A stretch of 64,000 nucleotides of DNA, taken from positions 2,914,001-2,978,000 of the forward strand of contig OZ220677.1 in the NCBI GenBank assembly GCA_965116335.1. Direction: 5' to 3'. The stretch is from G963663315 sp965116335. Its GTDB lineage: Bacteria > Pseudomonadota > Gammaproteobacteria > Arenicellales > Poriferihabitantaceae. Positions 1-8,377 of this stretch are shown here, piece by piece; within the stretch, counting starts at the first letter, position 1; the number at the start of each line of letters is the position of its first letter. The position numbers and the translations under genes were made by a program. Under the pieces are notes generated by a model. That model was not told the origin of the DNA, made no database searches, and saw only the letters and a list, made by a program, of their open reading frames with translations.

Positions 1-785
1 CTGGCGGTCAACCGCAATACAGCAGTGGTTTTGGCCCGAAGCCAGCCGGTATCTCGCATTGCCGGTTTAATGATGTTGAGGCTGTACGGGAATATTTCGA
101 CCGTAATCAGGGACGGGTTTGCGCGGTCATTGTCGAACCCTGTCAGGGTGAGGGCGGGATAGTGCCCGCTACCGTGGAATTTCTCGAGACACTGCGCTCA
201 TGCTGTGACCGGGAAAACGCGCTTTTGATTTTCGATGAGATACAGTGCGGGTTGGGCCGCTCCGGGAGTCTGTATGTCTATCAGAAACTGGGAGTAACGC
301 CGGATATATTGACTACAGCCAAGGCTTTGGGCGGTGGTTTCCCGATTAGCGCCATGCTGACCACAGCCGGTATTGCGAACAGTCTGGTGGTGGGTACGCA
401 CGGTAGTACCTTTGGGGGAAACCCGATGGCCTGCGCCGTTGCCGGCAAGGTTCTCGAGCGGGTCAATACACCGGAAATGCTACGAAACGTAGAGATAACC
501 AGTCAACGATTAACAACCGGCCTTACGGAAATCAACGAGCAGTATCATGTCTTTCGGGAAATTCGCGGTCTCGGATTGCTGATGGGTTGCGAGCTTGCGC
601 CCCGCTATGCAGGTCGAGCGCGGGATGTGCTGGCGACCTGTACACAAAAGGGCTTGCTGGTACTGAATGCGGGGCCGGATGTGGTTCGGATTGCGCCCGC
701 TCTGAACATCAGCGAGTCTGACATTGATCAGGGACTGCAAATCATGCGTGAAGCCATTGCGGACCTGATCGCGAATGCCGGGTAA
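1..785 (+). CDS. argD: Acetylornithine/succinylornithine aminotransferase, 5'-truncated by window edge
   Basis: The coding frame is open from the first bases (reading from base 3) to TAA at 783-785; the start lies outside the window, so about 260 C-terminal residues are visible. It is a class III PLP-dependent aminotransferase. The visible order is GQPQY near the edge, AVIVEPCQGEGG, LLIFDEIQCGLGR (the Asp that contacts the pyridine nitrogen), TAKALGGGFP (the Schiff-base Lys) and GTHGSTFGGNP. The C-terminal part (RGLGLLMGCEL, VVRIAPALNIS) matches ArgD/AstC proteins, which transfer an amino group between N-acetyl- or N-succinylornithine and 2-oxoglutarate in arginine synthesis or breakdown. Sequence alone does not separate ArgD from AstC. 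No ast genes are visible and argB lies further along, so a biosynthetic role is slightly favoured. It converges on the next gene. Confidence 0.93.
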   Translation, partial: GGQPQYSSGFGPKPAGISHCRFNDVEAVREYFDRNQGRVCAVIVEPCQGEGGIVPATVEFLETLRSCCDRENALLIFDEIQCGLGRSGSLYVYQKLGVTPDILTTAKALGGGFPISAMLTTAGIANSLVVGTHGSTFGGNPMACAVAGKVLERVNTPEMLRNVEITSQRLTTGLTEINEQYHVFREIRGLGLLMGCELAPRYAGRARDVLATCTQKGLLVLNAGPDVVRIAPALNISESDIDQGLQIMREAIADLIANAG

Positions 786-814
786 GGTCTATCCCTGTGA
801 TTGTTCTGGAGCCG

Positions 815-2224
815 TTAGCCGTGCACCGCGCCGACTTTGTGCCGGGGCTGTTTTAACAAAGCCTTGACGGATGAGGAGGCGCGTATTATGCCCTGTCCGA
901 TGTAGGCTTCATGATTTTTCTCAATATCGGGCAGCTTGTACAGATAGTTCACCATCAGCCCGAAGGCGTGTTGCAACCCCTGTTCTGATTGGTCACCCAG
1001 CCAGTTGATCTGCTCAATCCGGGCGCCGTTATTCAGGTGGAAGTTGGCGACTGAATCGCGTGCCCCGACATCCCGTTTCTGGTTCAGCAGATAATCCGCG
1101 CAGACTCGCATCAACAGGGGTTTTACCGTGTTCGAGATTTCCTCGTTGTTGACCCACTCGTTGCGGCTGTCGAGAATCAGCGCGTTCAGGAGAGCGGCTT
1201 CGCTGTCACTGAAAACCGGCGTCTGATCCTCTTCCAGTTGCTGCCTGACAAAATCCACAAACCCCGGAATCGGTGATAATGTCGAAAAGGTTTTCAGATT
1301 CGGGAAACTTTTCGTCAGGTCGTCCACCACTCGTTTGATCAGGAAATCCCCAAGGCTGACCCCTCTCAGGCCGGGTTGCGTATTGCTGATCGAATAAAAG
1401 ATCGCGGTATTGGCATGATCCGGGTTTTCCACTGGCGCAGCATCGTCGAGCAGTTCATTCACGTTTGTCGATAATCCGTTGACCAGCGCGACCTGTACAA
1501 AAATCAGCGGTTCGTCAGGCATGCCCGGATGAAAAAATGCGTAGCAACAGCGGTCGATATCCAGCCGGTTCTTCAGATCAGACCAGGATTGAATCTCGTG
1601 TACGGCTTCGTATTGAATCAGTTTCTCCAATAATGAAGCCGGTTCGTCCCAGGTAATCCTTTTCAGATCAAGGAATCCGATGTCAAACCAGGATATCAGC
1701 AGGTTCTTCAGGTCCTGGCTCAGGGCTTCGAGCTCGCTATGTTGACTGGAAAGCCGCAGTATGTCGGCCCGAATATCAACCAGAAAGCGGATGCCGCTGG
1801 GCAGGGCATTGAATTGTGTGAACAGTTTGAGCCAGGGCGGGCGCAGTACGGTTCTCATTTTTTTCGGTATTTCCGGATCGTCCGGGTTTTCGAGGCATTG
1901 CCTGGCAGTGGCTGCCAACGCAGTGCGATCAATCCCGAACTCTTCGAGCAGTAGCCGGAAAAAGCGGTATCGCCCCTGATCACTGAGCTTGAGATAGGCT
2001 TGTCCCAGACTGGCTGCGCGGGCACGGGCGGATGCTTCCCCGCCCTTGCTTTCCAGGCAGTCCTGCATCTGTGTTCTTAACTGTTTCAGGTCACGGTCGG
2101 GCAGGTCCGGATGGGGTCTGAAAATACCGGCATTGCCGGAATGTGAAATCCGTTTCCAGCCGGATACCAGATTATCCAGTGTCCGGTCCAGTACGGATTG
2201 TGTGGTGCTTGATCTGATCTGCAT
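815..2224 (-). CDS. Malonyl-CoA decarboxylase
   Basis: Decarboxylates malonyl-CoA to acetyl-CoA and is thought to act in the cytoplasm. About 469 residues, the usual bacterial length. The family core is clear: FFHPGMPDEPLIFVQVAL, a GLRGVSLGDFLIK segment, FSTLSPIPGF (catalytic Ser in the family) and VANFHLNNGA (catalytic His region), followed by GLMVNYLY. The frame stays open to ATG 2308, but that start would overlap the divergent transporter gene and its promoter. The ATG at 2224 gives a normal N-terminus and leaves an 80-bp divergent promoter region. Neither start has a good Shine-Dalgarno sequence. The gene is divergent from the ABC importer; malonate or malonyl derivatives as substrate is only a guess. 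Confidence 0.93.
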   Translation of the reverse strand: MQIRSSTTQSVLDRTLDNLVSGWKRISHSGNAGIFRPHPDLPDRDLKQLRTQMQDCLESKGGEASARARAASLGQAYLKLSDQGRYRFFRLLLEEFGIDRTALAATARQCLENPDDPEIPKKMRTVLRPPWLKLFTQFNALPSGIRFLVDIRADILRLSSQHSELEALSQDLKNLLISWFDIGFLDLKRITWDEPASLLEKLIQYEAVHEIQSWSDLKNRLDIDRCCYAFFHPGMPDEPLIFVQVALVNGLSTNVNELLDDAAPVENPDHANTAIFYSISNTQPGLRGVSLGDFLIKRVVDDLTKSFPNLKTFSTLSPIPGFVDFVRQQLEEDQTPVFSDSEAALLNALILDSRNEWVNNEEISNTVKPLLMRVCADYLLNQKRDVGARDSVANFHLNNGARIEQINWLGDQSEQGLQHAFGLMVNYLYKLPDIEKNHEAYIGQGIIRASSSVKALLKQPRHKVGAVHG

Positions 2225-2267
2225 GAGGTGGATTATGACATACCGGGATTTTTTAGCGAGTTTTGTG

Positions 2268-2273
2268 TATAAT
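2268..2273 (+). promoter_or_regulatory. Candidate extended -10 promoter for the ABC importer
   Basis: A perfect TATAAT hexamer preceded by TTGTG sits 34 bp upstream of the ATG at 2307, with GGAG at 2294-2297 as ribosome site. No good -35 hexamer is seen at 16-18 bp, so it would act as an extended -10 promoter. It lies in the gap only if the malonyl-CoA decarboxylase starts at 2224. Confidence 0.5.
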
Positions 2274-2306
2274 GACTTTTCATCATATAAATTGGAGTAG
2301 TAAAAC

Positions 2307-3938
2307 ATGAAAAAAACGATAACCCCTGAGAGTGTCCCGGGAAAGCTAAACTATAGTGACCTGTCCGCCTATGACAAGGGACTGGTCGACAAGGCTGTAA
2401 AAAGCCGTTATTCCCGGCGCGATGTATTGAAGCTGATGGCAGTGACCGGCGTTACAATGGCTACCGCACAGAATCTGTTGCATACCGGCGGAGCGGCGAT
2501 GGCCATGACTCCGAAGAAGGGCGGCAGCGTTCGATTCGCTTCCAATCTTCACGGCCCGGACGATCAACTGGATCCGCCACTGTTCACCTCTACCATTGAC
2601 TACACTCGTGGACGTGCGACCTATAACAGCCTGATCCAGCATTCCAATGAGCTGGTTCCCCAGCCTGAACTGGCTGAAACATTCGAGCCGAACGCTGATG
2701 CCACCGAGTGGAACTTCAAAATCCGCAAAGGCGTAGAATTTCATGATGGTACGCCATTGACTGCGGACGATGTGGTCTACAGCATGAGCCGCCATCTGGG
2801 TGATGATTCCACCTCGGTTATCAAGTCGGTACTGTCCTCGGTTTCAGAGTGGAAGAAAATGGGCTCCCATGAGGTTCGGGCAGTCATGAATTCACCGAAC
2901 GCCGACTTGCCCACCCTGCTCGGACTATTCCAGACCAAGATTGTCAAGAATGGCACCACCGGGGATGGTATCGGCACCGGCCCGTTTACTATGGAATCCT
3001 TTGAGCCGGGCGTAAAATCAGTACACAAGCGTAACGAAAACTACTGGCGTGAAGGTGCTAATCTGGACGCTTGTGAAATCACTGCAATCACCGATCCGGT
3101 CGCTCGTGTCAATGCGTTGCTGTCCGGCGATATGCAGATGATTTCAACTATTGAACCGAAAGCGTTCCGTCAGATTGAGGAAGCCGACGGGGTTACCCTG
3201 CTGTCAACTCCGGCCGCTTTACAGGTGGGTATCTGCATCCTGAAAAACACCGCACCGGGTGAAAACGATGATTTCGTCAAGGGTATGCAGTACATTATGG
3301 ATCGTGAGCGTATCGTCAAGAAAATCCTGAAGGGCAAGGGTTCGCTCGGTAATGACACGCCGATCATGTATGCGCACGGGCCAGACTTCTGTTCGGAGCT
3401 GCCACAGCGTGAGTTTGATCCGGAAAGGGCGAAGGATCACTTCAAGAAATCCGGCATCAGCGGAGCCGAGCTGTATGTCGCTCCGGTAGCACCCGGTATT
3501 GAGGAGACCTGCCTGCTGGCTCAGGCCAACTGCGCGAAGATTGGCTTCGATCTGCAAATCAAGAAAGTGCCTACCGATGGATACTGGGGTTCTGTATGGA
3601 TGCAGGAGCCGCTGAATGTGGTCACCTGGAATATGCGTCCGACGGCTAACTCGCAAATGGCGATCCAGTTCGGCCCCGGCGCAGCCTGGAATGATACCTA
3701 CTGGAATAACGAGCGCATGGGTGAGTTGCTGACGCTCTCACTGTCAGAGACCGATCCGGTCAAGCGCCATGCGATGTATTGCGAGATGCAAACCCTGATC
3801 CACAATGGCAGTGGCATGGTTATTCCCGCCTTCTCCAACATCAACGATGGAGTGGCCGATAACATTATGGGTATCCCGACTGTTCCACTCGGTCAATTAG
3901 GTGCATGTGAATGGCCTGAGTTCTGCTGGCTGACCTGA
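2307..3938 (+). CDS. Peptide-type ABC transporter substrate-binding protein (SBP_bac_5), Tat signal
   Basis: Periplasmic receptor of the importer encoded just downstream, 543 residues, typical for the DppA/OppA/NikA family. Residues about 35-65 form a twin-arginine signal (SRRDVLKL, then a hydrophobic stretch ending near AAMAM), so it is probably exported folded through Tat, which is less common in this family. The SBP_bac_5 core follows: TAEWNF-like IRKGVEFHDGTPLTADDVVYS, then GTGPFTMESF and NENYWREG. Good GGAG ribosome site 10 nt before ATG 2307. A strong terminator follows, separating it from the permease genes. Substrate unknown: di/oligopeptide, opine or another amine compound are all possible. 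Confidence 0.93.
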   Translation: MKKTITPESVPGKLNYSDLSAYDKGLVDKAVKSRYSRRDVLKLMAVTGVTMATAQNLLHTGGAAMAMTPKKGGSVRFASNLHGPDDQLDPPLFTSTIDYTRGRATYNSLIQHSNELVPQPELAETFEPNADATEWNFKIRKGVEFHDGTPLTADDVVYSMSRHLGDDSTSVIKSVLSSVSEWKKMGSHEVRAVMNSPNADLPTLLGLFQTKIVKNGTTGDGIGTGPFTMESFEPGVKSVHKRNENYWREGANLDACEITAITDPVARVNALLSGDMQMISTIEPKAFRQIEEADGVTLLSTPAALQVGICILKNTAPGENDDFVKGMQYIMDRERIVKKILKGKGSLGNDTPIMYAHGPDFCSELPQREFDPERAKDHFKKSGISGAELYVAPVAPGIEETCLLAQANCAKIGFDLQIKKVPTDGYWGSVWMQEPLNVVTWNMRPTANSQMAIQFGPGAAWNDTYWNNERMGELLTLSLSETDPVKRHAMYCEMQTLIHNGSGMVIPAFSNINDGVADNIMGIPTVPLGQLGACEWPEFCWLT

Positions 3939-3988
3939 ACCGTGCAATAATTTACGAGATACTACAGATCTACGTTTTAATGCTGTTC

Positions 3989-4030
3989 AACGCCTGCATA
4001 AGAGATTCTCTTATGCAGGCGTTTTCTTTT
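3989..4030 (+). terminator. Rho-independent terminator between binding protein and permease genes
   Basis: A perfect 16-bp stem (arms 3989-4004 and 4008-4023) with a 3-nt loop, followed by TTCTTTT. It should stop most transcripts after the binding protein and let a fraction read through, giving the usual excess of periplasmic receptor over membrane components. Confidence 0.9.
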
Positions 4031-4075
4031 ACACAGCCTGTTTACCAGAATATCCGCTACGGAGGGACATAGCTT

Positions 4076-5026
4076 ATGATGACGCAAATGGTTTTGCGCC
4101 GAATTGTGATTGGTTTTGGCACCTTGCTGGTGGTGTCCATAATTGTTTTCCTGGCGACCAGTATCCTGCCCGGAGATGTTGCCCAGATTTTACTGGGGCA
4201 GAGTGCAACTCCTGAGACTCTGGCCGCCATGCGTAGGGAACTGGGTCTTGATCAACCGGGCTATGTCCGGTATTTCTCCTGGCTCGGCGATATGATGACC
4301 GGCGACCTGGGCACCTCCAAGGCGGGTGGAGCGACCATCGCCAGCTTGATCGGTGGGCGCCTCGGCAATACCATGGTCATGTCGGGTCTGGTGGCGGCGA
4401 TCTCAATACCGTTGTCGATCGCGCTCGGGCTGTGGGCGGCCATGCATCCGGGCACCTGGCTGGATCGTCTGGTTACTTTTGGTACGTTGAGCACGATCTC
4501 TGTACCGGAATTCTTCATTGCCACTATCCTGGTTCTGATTCTGGCGGTCGAGTTGCATTGGCTGCCTTCAACCGCCTATATGACCGGTAATGAAACCTTC
4601 CTTGAATTGCTGGGGGCGTTGGCGATGCCGCTGATTACTCTGGTAATCGTGGTCTCGGCGCAGATGATACGGATGACTCGCGCGGGCATCCTCAATGTGA
4701 TGAGTTCACCCTACATTGAAATGGCGATATTGAAAGGAGTGCCCCGACGGCGCATCATACTCCGGCATGCCTTCTATAATGCGATTGGCCCGATTGTCAA
4801 CGTGATTGCCCTGAATCTGGCTTACCTGGTTAGCGGCGTGGTGATTGTCGAAACCATATTTGCCTATCCCGGCCTTGCCAAACTGATGGTGGACGGGGTA
4901 CAGACCCGTGACCTGCCTCTGGTGCAGGCATGTGCGATGATATTTTGCGCGACTTATGTGATGTTGATACTGGTGGCGGACGTGGCATCCATTCTATCCA
5001 ATCCCCGCCTCAGAAATCCGAAGTAA
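4076..5026 (+). CDS. Peptide-type ABC transporter permease (DppB-like)
   Basis: First inner-membrane subunit of the importer, 316 residues. It starts with one membrane segment (IGFGTLLVVSIIVFLATSILP), then the family GDLGTS motif after a periplasmic loop, then five further hydrophobic segments. The EAA-type loop that docks the ATPase is visible as ILKGVPRRRIILRHAFYNA. GGAGGG at 4061-4066 is a strong ribosome site for ATG 4076; a second ATG follows directly. The short gap to the next permease gene indicates one transcript. Confidence 0.95.
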   Translation: MMTQMVLRRIVIGFGTLLVVSIIVFLATSILPGDVAQILLGQSATPETLAAMRRELGLDQPGYVRYFSWLGDMMTGDLGTSKAGGATIASLIGGRLGNTMVMSGLVAAISIPLSIALGLWAAMHPGTWLDRLVTFGTLSTISVPEFFIATILVLILAVELHWLPSTAYMTGNETFLELLGALAMPLITLVIVVSAQMIRMTRAGILNVMSSPYIEMAILKGVPRRRIILRHAFYNAIGPIVNVIALNLAYLVSGVVIVETIFAYPGLAKLMVDGVQTRDLPLVQACAMIFCATYVMLILVADVASILSNPRLRNPK

Positions 5027-5038
5027 AGGGAGGTAACC

Positions 5039-6019
5039 ATGACTGATAAAATTGATATGAAGACAAAAGAAGAAGAGGTTATCGAGAAACCGGGTACTTC
5101 CGATGAACCGTCCGATGCTCCGCAGAAAGTGAAAGGAGAGGAGATTATCGCGAAGCTGGATACTTACGATGAACTGCCCGATGCCCCGCCGAAAAGACGG
5201 ATCAAACTATCCTGGGTGGGCAAGGTCTCTGTTGCTGTGGTCGCTTTCTGGCTGGTGATCTGTGTCATCGGCCCATCCATTGCGCCCTGGCATGAGATGG
5301 ATATGGAGGGTGAGGACAGTTTCCTGGATGCTTACGATAATTTCTATCTGGGCACAGACTATCTGGGCAGGGATACCCTGTCCAGAGTCATTTTTGGTGC
5401 CAGGAACACCATCGGGATTTCGCTTGCGTCCACATTGCTCGCGTATGTGATGGGGATTACGCTCGGTATTTTGGCCGCAGTCAAGGGCGGATGGATAGAC
5501 ATGGCGATCAGCCGGGTCAACGACGCCATACTCTCCTTGCCGACCATCATGCTCGGCCTGATCGTGATTGCCGCGCTGGGGTCTTCGATTCCTATACTGA
5601 TCGGGACTGCGGCGGTGATCTATGCCACCAGTGTGTACCGCATAGCGCGCGCCCTGGGTCAGGACATTATGGTGCAGGATTTCGTGGAAGCGGCGAAAGC
5701 GCGAGGAGAGGGAGTCTGGTGGATCATAAAGGCAGAGGTGCTGCCCAATGCGGCCATGCCGTTAGCGACCGACTTCGGCTTGCGGCTGGTGTTTGTCGTA
5801 TTGTTTATTTCCAGTCTGAGCTTCCTCGGATTGGGTGTGCAACCTCCGGCGTCTGATTGGGGCAGCATGGTGCGTGAAAACCTGGGTGGTTTGACCTACG
5901 GTTCTTATGCGGCCATCTGGCCAGCTTTCGCAATCGCGACGTTCACTATCGCGATCAATTTGATCGTCGATGATGTTTCCGCCAAATCCGGCGGCAGCCT
6001 CGCTAAGAAAATGGTGTAG
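5039..6019 (+). CDS. Peptide-type ABC transporter permease (DppC-like) with duplicated N-terminal extension
   Basis: Second permease, 326 residues, pairing with the preceding DppB-like subunit. The membrane core begins near residue 60 (WVGKVSVAVVAFWLVICVIG); FYLGTDYLGRDTLSRVIFGAR and the ATPase-docking loop AKARGEGVWWIIKAEVLPN are standard for DppC. The first 55 residues form an unusual acidic cytoplasmic tail built from two similar blocks, about residues 12-31 and 34-53 (EEVIEKPGTSDEPSDAP and EEIIAKLDTYDELPDAP), which looks like an internal duplication. AGGGAGG at 5027-5034 gives a strong ribosome site. The ATPase gene follows after 4 bp. Confidence 0.94.
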   Translation: MTDKIDMKTKEEEVIEKPGTSDEPSDAPQKVKGEEIIAKLDTYDELPDAPPKRRIKLSWVGKVSVAVVAFWLVICVIGPSIAPWHEMDMEGEDSFLDAYDNFYLGTDYLGRDTLSRVIFGARNTIGISLASTLLAYVMGITLGILAAVKGGWIDMAISRVNDAILSLPTIMLGLIVIAALGSSIPILIGTAAVIYATSVYRIARALGQDIMVQDFVEAAKARGEGVWWIIKAEVLPNAAMPLATDFGLRLVFVVLFISSLSFLGLGVQPPASDWGSMVRENLGGLTYGSYAAIWPAFAIATFTIAINLIVDDVSAKSGGSLAKKMV

Positions 6020-6023
6020 AACA

Positions 6024-7931
6024 ATGGGCAATAAAGAAAAACTGCTTGAAGTCAAAGACCTCAGGATCAGCGCAACCAATGATGACGGGCTGGAAATACC
6101 GATCGTCAAGGGGGTTGATTTTGACATTCATAAAGGTGAGGTGGTAGCCCTGATTGGTGAATCGGGCTCCGGCAAAACCACGATCTCACTGGCTTCCCTG
6201 GCTTACACAAAGCCCGGCCTGCATTTTGCCGGTGGTGAAGTCCTGTTGAATGGCGAAGATGTGCTGACCATGTCACCGTTGCGTACCCGTGAAATTCGCG
6301 GCGCCAATGTCGCTTATCTGGCGCAGAGTGCGGCGGCTACATTCAATCCCGCCATCACCATCGGGGAACAGGTTACGGAGTCTGCTGTGCTGCACGGTAT
6401 ATTCAATCAGGAGGAGGCGACCCGGCGGGCAGTCGAGTTGTACCATGCGCTGGAATTGCCGGATGCGGATCGTATCGGTTTCCGCTATCCCCATCAGGTC
6501 TCCGGCGGTCAGTTACAGCGGCTGATGGCCGCCATGGCATTGTGCGGCAAACCGGACCTGATGGTGCTCGATGAGCCGACCACGGCACTGGATGTGACCA
6601 CCCAGATTGAAGTTCTTAAAGCCTTCAAGAAGGTCATCAATGAGGAAAACTCGGCGGCGATTTATGTCACTCACGACCTTGCGGTGGTCGCGCAGGTGGC
6701 CGACCATATCGTGGTGCTTTATGGCGGTGAGGTGATGGAGCAGGGTTCGGCTGACCAGATTATCAATAACTCGCAGCATGCTTATACCAAACGGTTGATG
6801 GCGGCGGTGCGACCGACTCCGGCGGCGGGCATGGGGGTTGAGGTCGGCAGTGAACATGACCGCGAACATGCGGCAATCGAAGCCCGGAACATGACTGCCG
6901 GGTATGGCGGCATCGTCAACGGGGAACCCAAGGTGCCGGTCTTGAGAGATGTAAATGTGGAAGTCAAGAACGGCCATGTGGTCGGTGTTATTGGTGAGTC
7001 AGGTTGTGGTAAATCAACCCTGGCCCGAGTCATGGCTGGATTGTTGCCACAGGCGAAAGGCGAAATCATACTGGAGGGCAAGAAGCTGGAAGGCGCATTG
7101 TTGGACCGCAAGCTGGAAGAATTACAGAAAGTCCAGTTTGTGTTCCAGATGGCCGATACTGCATTGAATCCGAAGCAGGTGATCGGGGACATTATTGGTC
7201 GGCCATTGGAGTTTTATCATGGCCTCAAGGGTAAGGAAAAACATGCCAAAGTGTCGGAAATCCTGGAGATGGTCGAATTACCCGCCGAGTTTGCCAGCCG
7301 TTACCCGATGGAATTATCCGGTGGCCAGAAACAGCGCGTCAATATGGCGCGCTCACTGGCGGCAAACCCTGAAGTGATGTTGTGTGATGAAGTCACCTCC
7401 GCGCTCGATTCGATAGTCGGTGCCAATGTCATCAAGCTGCTGACGGCGCTGCGTGACCGCACCGGCGTCTCATTCGTATTTATCAGCCATGATTTATCCA
7501 CAGTCGCCTCGTTTGCGGATGAAATTGTCGTACTGTACGCTGGCAGGGTGGTTGAACAGGGGCCGACCGATGAAGTGCTGACCCCTCCTTTCCATCCTTA
7601 TACCCGGTTGTTGATCAGTTCGGTCCCGGAAATGAGGCTGGGTTGGCTGGAAGATACGATGAAGAAGCGTGAAATGGCGGTGGGCATTGCCAAGGGGGTA
7701 GAAATCACCTCTGTGGGTTGCCCGTTTTACAACCGTTGTCCATGCGGAATGGAAGGCACTTGCGACCAGAAAAACCCTCCCGTGCTGGAGTTGGAGGACG
7801 GTCATCAGATCTCCTGTCATTTAAGTATAGATCAACTCCACGCCGAGGAAGTGGAGACGCAGAAAATCCTGAAAGGCTTCGAGAAACTGGGTCAGGATAA
7901 ACCTGCCGAACCTCCGACAGCCAGAGCATAG
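6024..7931 (+). CDS. Fused double ATPase of peptide-type ABC importer (DppD-DppF)
   Basis: About 635 residues carrying both nucleotide-binding domains of the importer in one chain. The N-terminal domain has Walker A GESGSGKTT (about residues 45-53), signature VSGGQLQR and Walker B LMVLDEPTTALD. The C-terminal domain has GESGCGKST, LSGGQKQR and VMLCDEVTSALD. An oligopeptide-transporter C-terminal motif with Cys residues (GCPFYNRCPCGMEGTC) ends the protein. The frame is open from 5970 inside the permease gene, but the ATG at 6024, four bases after its stop, gives a normal N-terminus; coupling likely drives translation because the ribosome site is weak. Confidence 0.95.
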   Translation: MGNKEKLLEVKDLRISATNDDGLEIPIVKGVDFDIHKGEVVALIGESGSGKTTISLASLAYTKPGLHFAGGEVLLNGEDVLTMSPLRTREIRGANVAYLAQSAAATFNPAITIGEQVTESAVLHGIFNQEEATRRAVELYHALELPDADRIGFRYPHQVSGGQLQRLMAAMALCGKPDLMVLDEPTTALDVTTQIEVLKAFKKVINEENSAAIYVTHDLAVVAQVADHIVVLYGGEVMEQGSADQIINNSQHAYTKRLMAAVRPTPAAGMGVEVGSEHDREHAAIEARNMTAGYGGIVNGEPKVPVLRDVNVEVKNGHVVGVIGESGCGKSTLARVMAGLLPQAKGEIILEGKKLEGALLDRKLEELQKVQFVFQMADTALNPKQVIGDIIGRPLEFYHGLKGKEKHAKVSEILEMVELPAEFASRYPMELSGGQKQRVNMARSLAANPEVMLCDEVTSALDSIVGANVIKLLTALRDRTGVSFVFISHDLSTVASFADEIVVLYAGRVVEQGPTDEVLTPPFHPYTRLLISSVPEMRLGWLEDTMKKREMAVGIAKGVEITSVGCPFYNRCPCGMEGTCDQKNPPVLELEDGHQISCHLSIDQLHAEEVETQKILKGFEKLGQDKPAEPPTARA

Positions 7932-7973
7932 CTATCCATGCTGACCATTGATTAACTTCGAGAGAAAACCATC

Positions 7974-8357
7974 ATGAGCAAATATCCTGCCCTGGATGCC
8001 ATGGGCATTCGCAACCCGGAGGAAATCGAACGGTTTGCAACTTTTATGTCTGACAAAACAGATATTCTGCGTATAACCTACAATCGCAAGAGAGGCTCCA
8101 TGCTGCCGGTAAGTCGTAAATATCGGTTTCCGCAGCTCAAGAAATCGACCATGGTTGACAGTGGCACCCGCAAAACGGAGGTGATTTTCCAGAGTTCGGC
8201 GGAATTTCGCAATGCGGTGGCGGAACTGGAACATTTGATGGATGCTCACAAAAGTACAGAAGAAATTCGCAAGCTGATTCTGGCGGAAGTCGCGATTCTG
8301 GAAGAGGACGTTGCGTCTCATATCGGGTACATCAAGTCGCTGATTGACCGGATATAA
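7974..8357 (+). CDS. DUF3461 family protein
   Basis: 127-residue soluble protein. The N-terminus (YPALDAMGIRNPEEIERF) and the ILRITYNRKRGSMLPVSRKYRFP stretch match the DUF3461 family seen in gamma- and betaproteobacteria, whose function is not known to me. The C-terminal half is helical, with a possible coiled coil (EFRNAVAELEHLMDAHKS to the end). It sits 42 bp after the ATPase and 20 bp before the sulfatase, so cotranscription is likely but a functional link to transport is unproven. GAGAG upstream of the ATG is a fair ribosome site. Confidence 0.82.
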   Translation: MSKYPALDAMGIRNPEEIERFATFMSDKTDILRITYNRKRGSMLPVSRKYRFPQLKKSTMVDSGTRKTEVIFQSSAEFRNAVAELEHLMDAHKSTEEIRKLILAEVAILEEDVASHIGYIKSLIDRI

Positions 8358-8377
8358 CGGTACGATTGTGATTGCAG

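Noticed and set aside
2225..2308. 28-residue N-terminal extension of malonyl-CoA decarboxylase
   Set aside because: It would overlap the start of the divergent transporter gene and its TATAAT box, and the residues do not resemble the family.
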